From positions 372,001 through 436,000 of the forward strand of contig JAGVVL010000027.1 in the NCBI GenBank assembly GCA_018287875.1: DNA of 64,000 bases, in the 5' to 3' direction. The notes beneath the pieces were generated by a model that saw only the letters and a list, made by a program, of their open reading frames with translations, searched no databases and had not been told where the DNA came from. A program made the position numbers and the translations under genes. Positions 1 through 10,500 of this stretch are shown here, in pieces; position 1 is the first letter of the stretch; each line of letters starts with the position of its first letter. This DNA is from Nigrospora sphaerica. Lineage: Eukaryota > Ascomycota > Sordariomycetes > Amphisphaeriales > Apiosporaceae.

Positions 1-508
1 ATCTTCGCTTGCTAGACTTTGGATGCGATCGGTCCTCTCACCTTGGTGACGGTGATCAGATCTGCTAGCTTCATCAAAGCCTATTTCGACATTTTATTAT
101 GCATATATAGTTCCGTGAAAGATTAGGCACTATAGCATCCTGCCGTTGTCGTGATTTAATTGACCAGAAACAATATACATACCTTTATAGCTACGCGTAC
201 CGTCTGGCCTATCGTACCTACGCACTGGTTAATCACCAGCCGGTGGTTGCACATGCTAGGTCGCGCGGGGTCGACCTGCGTGTCCCGTTAGCCGCACCAG
301 GCCGGCGGCGGCGACGCTGTCTGCTGACGACGCATTCCTTGAACGCGGTCATCTCATTATCTAGGGTTCCAACTCATCACCTCCCTCAGGACGGTCGCCA
401 CCTAGAAGGGTGACGATACACCGGATTACGAAAGGTGCGGGTATTCCATGATGGCTTCCTCGGCTATACGCTAACCCAGAAGCTGTTAATCAGCTGCGCT
501 AGCCCGCC
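1..508. other. Intergenic leader, no gene seen
   Basis: I see no reading frame with a recognisable protein and no repeat shared with the rest of the window. It presumably holds the promoter of the receptor gene starting at 509, but I cannot identify a core promoter element. Confidence 0.4.
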
Positions 509-3500
509 ATGGCCTTCAGACGCGCCTGCACCAACACCGTCCCGATACACCAGGTCCAGCCACCACGACCGACGACCGGGCACGACTTCGCTATCGCCAT
601 CTTCTGCGCTCTTCCTCTCGAAGCCGATGCTGTCCTCGCCCTGTTCGACTACCGCTGGGACGACGACGGCCCTCCGTACGACCCCGCCCCCGGCGATCCG
701 AATACCTACTCGGCCGGCGCCATCAGTCTGCACAATGTGGTGCTCGTGCACATGCCGGGCATGGGTAAGGTGGCTGCCGGCACAGCTGCAGCGTACTGTC
801 GAATGCGCTTCCCTGGCATACAGTTAGCTATCGTCGTCGGGGTGTGTGGTGTTGTGCCTTTTACGACGGGTGAAGAAGAGATCGTGCTCGGCGACGTCAT
901 CATTGGCGAAGGCGTGGTTCAGTACGATTTCGGGCAACGGATACCGGAGGGTTTCGTACGAAAGAACACGCCGCAGGAGTCGCTTGGAAGACACAGTGCC
1001 GAGGTTCGCGGTCGGCTAGCGAAACTGAAAGGCGCGCACGGTCGGGCGAAGCTTCAGGACAAGACGGCCGGCTACTTAGCTGCGATCCAGTGCAATACTC
1101 TTTCACCAGCCCGGTACCCTGGTGCCCAGCATGATAGGTTGTTTAAAGCGACATATCGGCACGTTGTCGACGGAACGCTATGTAATGAGTGCGGGTGCAA
1201 TGGGCCTCTCGTGCCACGGAGTCGCCTCGAGCAGGGCAGCACGCAGCCTATCGTGCACATAGGCCTGGTCGCATCGGGAGACACCGTGCTCAAGTCCGGC
1301 GAAGATCGAGACACACTGGCCCGGCAGGACGGCACTATAGCGTTCGAGATGGAGGGTGCAGGGGTATGGGACGTTTTTCCGTGCGTGGTGATCAAAGGCG
1401 CGTGCGACTACGCAGACAGCCACAAGATGAAGGCGTGGCAGCGGTACGCAGCGGCGACGGCGGCGGCGTGTATGAAAGCGTTCTTAGATTCGTGGCCGTC
1501 CTCCACCTCTTATTCAGGTACGTGTGTTCCCGTGATAGATTTCAGAGTGGGCTAGTAAGCCTTTGGACTCTTTAGACGTTCGCTGATTCCGTTAGGGCTA
1601 CGACCAGTTCCCGAGCCGCAAGCCGTTTCTAAGCCACAACCTATCTCGAGACATACTAACGGACCTAGGCGTAGGTTGACTCACCTGCTGCACTGTTTCC
1701 ACGCCTTTGGCATCATGGACACAGGTATTCGCTGCAATAAGAGGACTCGTTCAATGCTAACGGGCTGTGCACAGCACCCCAGTACCACATCCCATTGCTC
1801 CAAAACCGCAAATTCACGGGTCGGCATGCGGTTCTCGACGAGCTCCAGAAGAAGCTATTTATTAAGCAGGAGTGCCAGAAGCTCGCGATCGTCGGGCTAG
1901 GCGGTGTTGGTAAGACCCAGCTCGCCCTGCAGCTCGCCTACTGGGCGAAGGACAACCAGCCGGACTATTCGATATTCTGGGTACCGGTCATTAGCTACGC
2001 CAGTTTCGGGCAGGCGTACCTAGATATCGGAAAGAAGCTCGGCGTTCATATGAACGTCGACGAAGAAGACCCGAAGGAGTCGGTGCGGCGGTACCTCAGC
2101 TCGGACAAGGCGGGACGATGGCTCCTAATCATCGACAACGCGGACGACATGGAGCTGGTTCTCGGGTCGATCGACAGGACAGCAGAATTCAACCAGTATG
2201 TTCCGGAAAACGAGATAGACGATGCTTTTTCCAGCATCAGCCAGTATTTGCCCGAAAGCGAGACCGGCCTAACTCTGTTTACCACCCGATCGCTCGACGT
2301 GGGATTATCGATGGCGGAAAGCGAGGTAATTGAACTGTCTGAAATGAACAAATCGGAGGCCATGGAACTATTAGATAAGGTGATTTCTCGGAAACAGCTG
2401 CTCCAAGATCGGGATCTGGCAACGGAGCTACTCCACGAACTCACATGCCTGCCCTTAGCGATCACGCAAGCCGCCGCGTATCTGAATCGCAACCGACAGC
2501 TGTCCATTCGAAGGTACCTAGAACTTCTGCGCGGTACCGAGCAGGACATGGTCGAGCTGATGAGCCGAGAGTTTGATGACAAGACACGATACCGAGGGTC
2601 TTCAAACGCAGTGGCAATGACATGGCTCGTATCGTTCGACCAAATCCAGAAGATTGACGGCTTTACGGCCGATCTTCTGTCATTCCTCTCGTGCATCGAG
2701 CCCAAGGCAATTCCGCGTTCTCTTCTCCCACAGTCGCAGTCCGCAGTGAAGACAGAAGATGCCATCGGCACCTTATGCGGCTACGCGTTCCTCGCCGTCC
2801 GAGAAGACGAGGAGCTCTATGACATGCACAGCCTGGTCCATCTAGCGACAAAAGTGTGGATCAGGAAAGCAGCACGCACGGAGGAGACGACGGTCCAGGC
2901 TCTCCGGCATTTCGAGTCCATCTTTCCGTCGTCGGATCGCGCTAACCACCTCGTGTGGCAAGCATATCTCCCTCACGCGTTCCGGCTCCTCCACGGCAGC
3001 GAAGCGTATCCGGTGAAGGAAAGATTCAACCTGATTTACCAAGTGGGAAGGTGTTTAAGTACGGACCGGCGTTTTAAGGATGCTATACGATGCCACGAGG
3101 AGGTGGTTCAGTGGAGAAAGGCTGTCTATCTGGAAACAGATGCCGACCGACTCACGTCCGAGCACGAGCTCGCAAGGGCATACCTCAACGCCAGGCGGAT
3201 CCCAGAGGCGATCGAGATGTTCGAGCACGTGGTGGCGGTGCGGAAAGAAACGCTCGATGAGAGGGATCATTCTCGACTCACGTCCGAGCATAACCTTGCG
3301 AGCGCATACCTCGACGACAGACGGATCCCGAAGGCAATCGAGATGTTAGAGCACGTGGTGGCGGTTGAGAAAGAGACGCTCGACGAGAGGGATCATTCTC
3401 GACTTACGTCTGAGCAGGTGCTCGGAACGACATACCTCTCCGATAGGCGGATCCCGGAGGCGATCGAGATGTTAGAGCACGTGGTGGCGGTGCGGAAAGA

Positions 3501-4860
3501 GACGCTCGACGAGAGGGATCATGAACGACTGACGTCCGAGCACGAGCTCGCAAGGGCATACCTCAACGCCAGGCGGATCCCGGAGGCGATCGAGATGTTC
3601 GAGCACGTGGTGGCGGTGCGGAAAGAGACGCTCGACGAGAGGGATCATTCTCGACTGACGTCCGAGCACGAACTCGCAAGGGCATACCTCGACAACAGGC
3701 GGATCCCGGATGCGATCGAGATGTTAGAGCACGTTGTGGCGGTTAAGAAAGAGACGCTCGACGAGAGGGATCATTCTCGACTCACGTCCGAGCATAACCT
3801 CGCAAGCGCATACCTCGACGACAGAAGGATCCCGGAGGCAATCGAGATATTAGAGCACGTGGTGGCGGTGTGGAAAGAAACGCTCGACGAGAGGGACCAT
3901 CATCGACTCGCGTCCGAGAACATGCTCGCAAGCGCATACCTCGACGACAGACGGATCCCGGAGGCAATCGAGATATTAGAGCACGTGGTGGCGGTGTGGA
4001 AAGAGACGCTCGACGAGAGGGATTATTCTCGACTCGCGTCCGAGCACGTGCTCGCAACGGCATACCTCGATGACAGGCGGATCCCGAAGGCAATCGAGAT
4101 GTTAGAGCATGTGGTGGCGGTTGAGAAAGAGACGCTCGACGAGAGGGATCATTCTCGACTCGCGTCCGAGCACGCCCTCGCAACGGCATACCTCGACGAC
4201 AGACGGATCCCGAAGGCAATCGAGATGTTAGAGCATGTGGTGGCGGTTGAGAAAGAGACGCTCGACGAGAGGGATCATTCTCGGCTCGCGTCCGAGCACC
4301 AGCTCGCAAGGGCATACCTCTCCGACAGGCGGATCCCGGAGGCGATCGAGATGTTGGAGCATGTGGTGGCGGTGCGGAAAGAGACGCTCGACGAGAGGGA
4401 TCATTCTCGACTCGAGTCCGAGCACCAGCTCGCAAGGGCATACCTCTCCGACAGGCGGATCCCGGAGGCGATCGAGATGTTGGAGCATGTGGTGGCAGTG
4501 CGGAAAGAGACGCTCGACGAGAGGGATCATTCTCGACTCGAGTCCGAGCACCAGCTCGCAAGGGCATACCTCTCCGACAGGCGGATCCCGGAGGCGACCG
4601 AGATGTTGGAGCATATGGTGGCGGTGCGGAAAGAGACGCTCGACGAGAGGGATCATTCTCGACTCGAGTCCGAGCATGCGCTCGCAAGGGCATACCTCGA
4701 CGATAGGCGGATCCCGGAGGCGATCGAATTGCTGGAACATGTGGTGGCCGTTGAGAAGGGCTTGCTAGAGGAGGACGATCCTGACCGCATGGTTTCAAAA
4801 GATTTATTAGAAGAGGCATATGTGATGATGAGCGATGGTTCACCAAGGTCTAGTTCATGA
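509..4860 (+). CDS. NLR-type receptor: PNP phosphorylase, NB-ARC and TPR repeats
   Basis: Exons 509-1517 and 1775-4860, about 1,364 residues. The start is the ATG in GCCATGGCC context just before the phosphorylase domain. Residues about 25-320 form a purine/uridine nucleoside phosphorylase-like domain (CALPLEADAV near the N-terminus, EMEGAGVWD and CDYADSHK near its end). After the intron comes the usual linker NRKFTGR. The NB-ARC domain has P-loop GLGGVGKT (377-384) and Walker B LLIIDN (453-458). From about residue 787 run 13 near-identical 42-residue TPR units, then a short divergent tail. In this family the repeats are thought to sense a ligand, the NB-ARC to oligomerise and the N-terminal domain to act as effector. 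Those roles are inferred here. The 257-bp intron is long for a fungus and has two branch-like sites (ACTAAC near 1655, GCTAAC near 1756), so a small extra exon is possible. No stop or frameshift interrupts the exons. Confidence 0.88.
3124..4758 (+). repeat. Tandem array of 13 x 126-bp TPR-coding units
   Basis: Each unit encodes 42 residues of the type TLDERDHSRL followed by RRIPEAIEMLEHVVAV. The backbone is almost invariant. Differences fall at a few codons: the residue after SEH (E/N/V/A/Q), the R/S/T and N/D/S positions around AYL, and the residue after VAV (R/E/K/W). Such arrays evolve by unequal exchange and can change length between strains. Long antisense open frames here are by-products of the repeat. 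Confidence 0.93.
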
Positions 4861-4912
4861 TGTCGTACGTTGCTTAAAGCGAAGCGATGTAGTACCAAAT
4901 CACGTTGTATGT

Positions 4913-4918
4913 AATAAA
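4913..4918 (+). terminator. Possible polyadenylation signal of the NLR gene
   Basis: AATAAA lies 53 bp after the receptor stop codon and just before the LTR-like fragment. Fungal signals are loose, so this is only a candidate. Confidence 0.35.
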
Positions 4919-4921
4919 ATG

Positions 4922-5083
4922 TGTCACGGTTCAAGGAACGAGGGATGTGTTGATGACCCAAGGTTTCTATTGAGATGCGAAAACTACAGGTAAAGGGGAA
5001 AGGAAGAGGAACAGATTCCTCTCAGTCACTGTTTGACAGGAATATATCCAGTCAGCGGCGGTACGTACCGCCAGCCAGTGGTG
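4922..5083 (+). mobile_element. LTR fragment beginning TGTCACGGTTC
   Basis: The stretch starts TGTCACGGTTCAAGGAAC. Most of it matches, in inverted orientation, the sequence at 45121-45260 beside the Ty3/gypsy remnant. The shared blocks include GGCGGTACG, GGATATATTCCT and ACCTGTAGTTTTC. No internal retroelement gene is nearby, so it is probably a solo or truncated LTR. Confidence 0.6.
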
Positions 5084-5496
5084 TAAGTGGTCCCTACGTT
5101 CCCATGCCATTATACGTACCTATCTAACCATGCGTTACCAACATGCCGAATCAGTCAATCCCGTACGGTCCATAAATGGAAGGTTTGCTACAAAATATGG
5201 AGGGCTGTCAACCCTCTGTACATCCAGGCCAGAAATGGAATGCTTACCTGTCAGATCCATGTACACTGCTACGTCAAAGGTACTCGGGATACATGGTCAG
5301 CACCAAGAGTGCCAGTTATGGCCTGAGCACTAAAAAGTAGGAGAGTGAACCAGAGGACGCTGGTTTCGCGGATGGCTGTAGACAATGGGTGCTTGGTCTC
5401 AATTACTTAGGTAGGGATATACCCAGACGATACACCGCAGAGCCAGAAATCAATCCCTCCCACCTTATCCTCACGTTGCGTCGCCGGTTTCTGCCT
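5084..5496. other. Intergenic, no gene seen
   Basis: This lies between the LTR fragment and the 3' end of the minus-strand gene. Short open frames here resemble no protein I recognise. Confidence 0.4.
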
Positions 5497-6903
5497 CTAC
5501 TTGCGCGACCCTCCGCATCGACCACAGTAATTACACGCCGCCGAGCACTTCGTGTAATCCTCTTCGCCGTCATCCCAGCCAATCTCACCCAGACTCCCAT
5601 CGCTTTCGTCATCCGAGCATGATTGGTATCCGCCATCTTCCTTTTCCCACCGGGACTTGATTTCCGCCGAAAGAGCATCTCCGACGCCGGGTAGCTGCTC
5701 ACGGAATTGCAAAACACCCGTCTTGTCGCTGGTGTGGCAGATCTCCAGCTTCCCAGATGGTTGGCCTGTCACCATGGCCCGGATGCGGTGGATTAAGGAA
5801 GCCAGTCGACGGAGCGTTTCCTCTTCCCGTTGCTCCCACTTCTCGACATCCGCACGGACATCCATCACGCGGATGTCCTCAAACAGGCCATCTGTGTGGT
5901 ACGCCAGGATGAACTTTTTAAGCTGCGAAACCCATAGTCGGGGAAGTTCTTCACTGAGAGTGTCATGCTCCTTCTTCCACACGCTTCTTGTTTTGAGGTC
6001 GAAGGCTTGGCTCTGGTCAACATTGGATCCACCCCGTTTGATTTGTAGAGCTCCGCCAGGTGATAAGTCCTCGCTGGAAATCGTGGCCGAGTTCATGAAT
6101 TCGAGCAAGTCCAACGCCGTCGTCTCCGCCGACGTTGACGGTGACGTCTTTTTGCTCGTTCTGACAGAGTCTTCGGCGACGTACCCATCTGCCTCAAATC
6201 GAACGAAGCACCGAAGGCCACCGAAGCAGTATCGGAGAAGCCGCTGATGGGAGGTCGAGCCTTTGGCGTCCGGGTCCCACGTCGTGTATTGCTCGGGAAA
6301 TGAATGACCAAAGCCGCGGACGTTGGGAATCTTCTCGGTAGGACTCTTCTCGCGCCGAATGAAGAACACGGTACCGCCGACCTTCTCAACCAATATGCGG
6401 AATGGCTTATCTTCGCCGCGAAGCCAGCGAAGGAGGTTTCCCAGGGTACTGCTGCAGGCCACCAGGTCGACCTCTCGGCTGCCACAAAGGTCGGGGGATT
6501 GTTCAAGAGCGGCCACAATGGCCGGTTCCATGGGATGATCGGGGAATTGGGCAGCATTTCTGTCCCTGAAAAAGTCACCTTTGTCTTCGAGCAGCTTGAT
6601 GGCCTGCGGCAAGGGAGTCCAGCGAGGAGGGGTGCCTGGGACCAACATGAGCGGATTCTTGCTTCTGATCCAGTTGTACGAGGCCGCAACGCTGCATTCT
6701 GTGATTCTGGCGTCTTGGGGAAGGACGAAGTAATCGCCGAACTGCATGTCGGATTCAAACTCTTCAAGAAGCGGCCCGAAAGGTGGCTCGGGCGTGGTCG
6801 AGACTGGTCGTGATGCTTGACGCCCTCCCCAACCTCCCCGCTGGTACGGACGGCCTCTGGTACCCCGTTGGTACGGACGACCTCTGGTACCCCAGCGAGA
6901 CAT
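5497..6903 (-). CDS. Conserved fungal protein with an RG-rich N-terminus
   Basis: Single exon, 468 residues, starting at the ATG at 6903. The first 30 residues repeat TRGRPYQRG and end in GGWGG, like Arg/Gly segments that bind RNA. The body follows the pattern of a fungal-specific family (GDYFVLPQDA, YNWI, LVPGTPPRW, NAAQFPDHPMEP, STLGNLLRWL, FPEQYTTWDP). The C-terminus is acidic and then Cys-rich (SAACNYCGRCG). Some databases label relatives geranylgeranyl pyrophosphate synthetase, but I see no DDxxD prenyltransferase motif. The function is unknown. It is transcribed divergently from the helicase/AAA gene with 679 bp between the starts, which allows shared regulation. A role with RNA would fit both the RG segment and the neighbour, but that is inference. 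Confidence 0.78.
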   Translation of the reverse strand: MSRWGTRGRPYQRGTRGRPYQRGGWGGRQASRPVSTTPEPPFGPLLEEFESDMQFGDYFVLPQDARITECSVAASYNWIRSKNPLMLVPGTPPRWTPLPQAIKLLEDKGDFFRDRNAAQFPDHPMEPAIVAALEQSPDLCGSREVDLVACSSTLGNLLRWLRGEDKPFRILVEKVGGTVFFIRREKSPTEKIPNVRGFGHSFPEQYTTWDPDAKGSTSHQRLLRYCFGGLRCFVRFEADGYVAEDSVRTSKKTSPSTSAETTALDLLEFMNSATISSEDLSPGGALQIKRGGSNVDQSQAFDLKTRSVWKKEHDTLSEELPRLWVSQLKKFILAYHTDGLFEDIRVMDVRADVEKWEQREEETLRRLASLIHRIRAMVTGQPSGKLEICHTSDKTGVLQFREQLPGVGDALSAEIKSRWEKEDGGYQSCSDDESDGSLGEIGWDDGEEDYTKCSAACNYCGRCGGSRK

Positions 6904-7582
6904 GATAGATGACAGTGATACCTTGCGAACTCAGGGACAACTTGGTTGAGTTTGTTTTCGTAATGCTTAGGTTCAAGAAAACTTGGGAGAAAGGATGATG
7001 GTGCGTTGCTATCCGTCTATTAAATGGGCGTGCCGGTCTCCCTTTTTAAAAAGTTGGCTGCAGAGGCTCAAGCAACAAAGGTTCAATGGCGGCCTCAGAC
7101 ATTATTTGACGGGAAAGTCCCGAAAGGAGAGGCACACACAGCCTGGGAATTCTGCCTCATGCTGGGCGTTTGCGTCACGGCCAGTGATTGGCCGCAGTGG
7201 GTGGCACAGCTCCCTGTTGGCCCTTTTTTGCGCCGCTTGGGACTGGGATCTGAAGGGCCTCCCGCATTGGGGCACCAATGTGAGGTGAATGTGGCACAAC
7301 CTCCATCGGGATTGGTCCGTTTGACTGGCCTCCTTGGCCTGGTATCAGGCCAACATCGAGGCACAGCCCACGCAAACAGCCCAAGGTGAAAATACCGAGC
7401 TCGGGAAGTTCAGCACTCGATTGGTGTCAAATATCCGTTGTTTCTTCAGTAATCCCAAAAGTCCCAGAGCGCACCACGAACCTCTTGTATGTCCAAGCAC
7501 ACACTGAAATCTTTCCTTCTTCCCTTCCCTAAACTTGCCATACACTACCATCGCTCCGGAATCCATATTTCTCATTAGGACC
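6904..7582. promoter_or_regulatory. Divergent promoter region, RG protein / helicase gene
   Basis: This 679-bp interval separates the start codons of two divergent genes and must hold both promoters. I cannot single out a TATA box or a binding site. It contains no repeat seen elsewhere in the window. Confidence 0.5.
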
Positions 7583-10500
7583 ATGTCCTCGAGCACACAG
7601 TCAATGACAGCACCAGATACGACAGGTCGCGCGGGCCGGCTTTCGAGGTTCTTCCGGGACACCTTGAATGGCAAGCGCACTATTGTCAACTCTGCCGATG
7701 CGAAACTCTTCTTCGAGTCCGCATTCGGACAGGAATCCGCTGGTGTATGCGTCGAAAGTATTATCGCGAGCCGCCATGGCTTGGCTGCGGTCAAGGCCAG
7801 TGTCCGAGCCGACCTGTCCCTCGCTGCCCTCCAGTCCCAAACACTGCCATTCATCCGCTACCTTTCGCATCCTTCGGTCAAGGCTATGGGCGAGGGTCAG
7901 TTGCTGTGGAAGATTCTTCTGGCAATCGTCTATCCACCCACCGTATGGAACGCCCTCATGGACCATCACAACGAGCTTGGTGAACAGCACCTACACCCTT
8001 TTGCATGGTTGGCCCACGAGCTTCTCACCGGTCCAGACGATGGAGTCCTCGACTTTCTTGTCGACGACGTCACCACGATTCTCAAGAAGGGCAGGCTGCT
8101 TCAAGCTGCATCGCATGACGTCCGCCGGTTGGCGTATAGAATTCAAAAGATCATCAATCCCCAGCTCTCTTCCGGACAACGCGTCGCTTCGTATTCTCCC
8201 GGTGGAAGACACGACAATGACCACCAAAACTACCGAGAAATCGCCATCTATCCCACCACCGACGAGTTTCTCTCCACCGAGAAACCCTTCCTCCGCCCAG
8301 CCCGAGCGGTCTTCGATGCGGATCCCGACGCCCGTGCTGATCTTCACCTGGATAACCAGTTCAGGCTGATGCGAGAAGATATGTTGCCGGAGATCCGACA
8401 CGACTTGCAAGTTGCCCTGGGCAAGAAAGCGCGGACCCGCCGAACAGCCCAGGTCCTGAGTGGCCTTTTGCTGGAGGGCATCGAAGCTGGAGACGAGAAG
8501 TACAGCAAGAAGTGTGCACTGTCCGTCGCATGCCCCAACGGCCTTGACGAGCTGAGACGATATGAGCCCAGAAAAGATGGTGTTGACGAGCGCCGGAAGT
8601 TTCTACTTGAAAACAAGAACTACCTAAGGCATCAGTCATTCGGCGCACTCCTTTGTGGCAATGAAGTCTGTGGCTTCGCCGTCGTCGATCGCAACTTGGA
8701 CTTGCTTTGCAAGTCGCCCCCTGTGGTTTGTCTCCAGTTCTCGGACAGTTTGGCGTTAGGGAAAGCATTAGTCGCGCTGCAATCGGCCTCCGACAGCCAG
8801 TTTGTGCTTGTCGACACGCCCATCTTTGCATATGAGCCCGTTCTGAAGGCACTCAAGGCAATGCACGAGCTTCCACTGCAAGCTATCCTTCTAAACCCCT
8901 CCCAACCTCGAGCAAACAACACCATGGCCCTTTCCGATGAGCTCCAGGGGCTTGTCTCGAGGTATCAGTCGCATGGAGATGAGGGTATACCAATCTCCAT
9001 CAAAGGCAAGGTGGTCCGGCTCGATCGATCCCAAACAGACTCTTTCGTCAACGCCCTCTCTGCCCCCGTCTCACTCATCCAAGGCCCACCGGGTAAGTCG
9101 CATTGGTTCAATCATGGATTTCTACAGACTGACTTTCGTAAAAGGAACGGGAAAATCATTTGTGGGATCGTGGATAGCCAAGGCATTGCACGAAAGCTCA
9201 GCAGTGAGAATCTTGGTGATCAGCTACACCAACCATGCTCTCGACCAGTTCCTTGAGGATCTTCTCGATGTTGGTATCCCATCACACGAAATTGTTCGTC
9301 TAGGATCGAAATACACCGACCGAACACAAGATTTGCTGTTGAGAAATGCTGAGAGGCTTCCCATCGCAAAAGCCTCGTGGGCCGCCATTGACTCGCTCAA
9401 GTCTGAGCGTGATGAAGTCTTCCAGGAACTTCAACTGGAATTTTCACGTTTCAAGGGCTTCAATATCTCTTTCGACTCTCTGATGGAGCATCTCGAGTTC
9501 TCAAACGAGGATCGCATTTTCAACCAGGCCTTTCAGTTGCCCGCGGGGGAAAGCGGGTGGAAGCAAGTTGGGAAGCAAGGGAGAAATGTCGGCAAAGATT
9601 ATCTTTATCTTCGATGGCGGAGTGGGAAGAACCCCGGCGTGTTCACCAGGCTCGTTCCGAAAGAGTGCGAGATGGTCTGGAACATGCCACCTGCCGCTCG
9701 CGCCGCCAGGTTCCGCAAGTGGGAGCGCGACATGCGACACGAGGGCATTGACACCATTCAGCAACTAACAAAGAGGCTCGACAGCCTGCAGGTCGGTCTA
9801 CAAGATCTTTTCAATGAGAGGGACGCAACGGTGCTCAAATCGAAGCGAGTCATCGGTTGTACGACCACTGCAGCTGCCATGTACGGCAAGAGCATCCGTG
9901 CCGCTCAGCCGGATGTCGTCCTCGTCGAAGAAGCCGGAGAGATACTTGAGGCTCATATCTTAACTGCTTTGACAGCCTCGGTGAAACAGCTCATCCTGAT
10001 TGGTGATCACCAACAGCTTCGGCCAAAGGTCAACAACTACGCCCTGACCGTGGAAAAGAAGGATGGTTACGACCTCAACATGTCCATGTTCGAGAGACTG
10101 ATTGTCCAAGGCTATCCTCACACGACCCTCGAGAGGCAGCACAGGATGCACCCGGAAATTTCTCGCTTTGCTCGCGCTCTGACATACCCTCATCTGCTTG
10201 ATGGCCCCAAGACTTCCGAGCGGCCTGCTATCGAAGGGTTGCAAAACCGAGTCATCTTCGTCAACCACGAGCACCCGGAGACACAAAATGCCGCGATTGC
10301 GGACAAACGGGATCCCACAGCCAAGGCAAGCAAGGAGAACCAGTTCGAAGCCGCCATGGTGCTTAGAACGGTGCGATATTTGGCCCAGCAAGGCTATGGT
10401 ACTGACAAAATGGTGGTACTCACCCCCTACCTTGGCCAGCTTCGCCTGCTGCGGGAAATGCTCAAAGAGGAGAATGACCCCATACTGAATGATGTCGATT

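Noticed and set aside
3124..4758. CRISPR-like array
   Set aside because: The repeats are contiguous coding units without spacers, in a eukaryotic gene.
3782..4846. 354-codon antisense open frame in the TPR array
   Set aside because: It arises because every 126-bp unit is stop-free in that frame; it is a repeat by-product with no family pattern.
5497..6903. Geranylgeranyl pyrophosphate synthetase label for this family
   Set aside because: No DDxxD motifs or prenyltransferase pattern; the label used for relatives is unsupported by the sequence.
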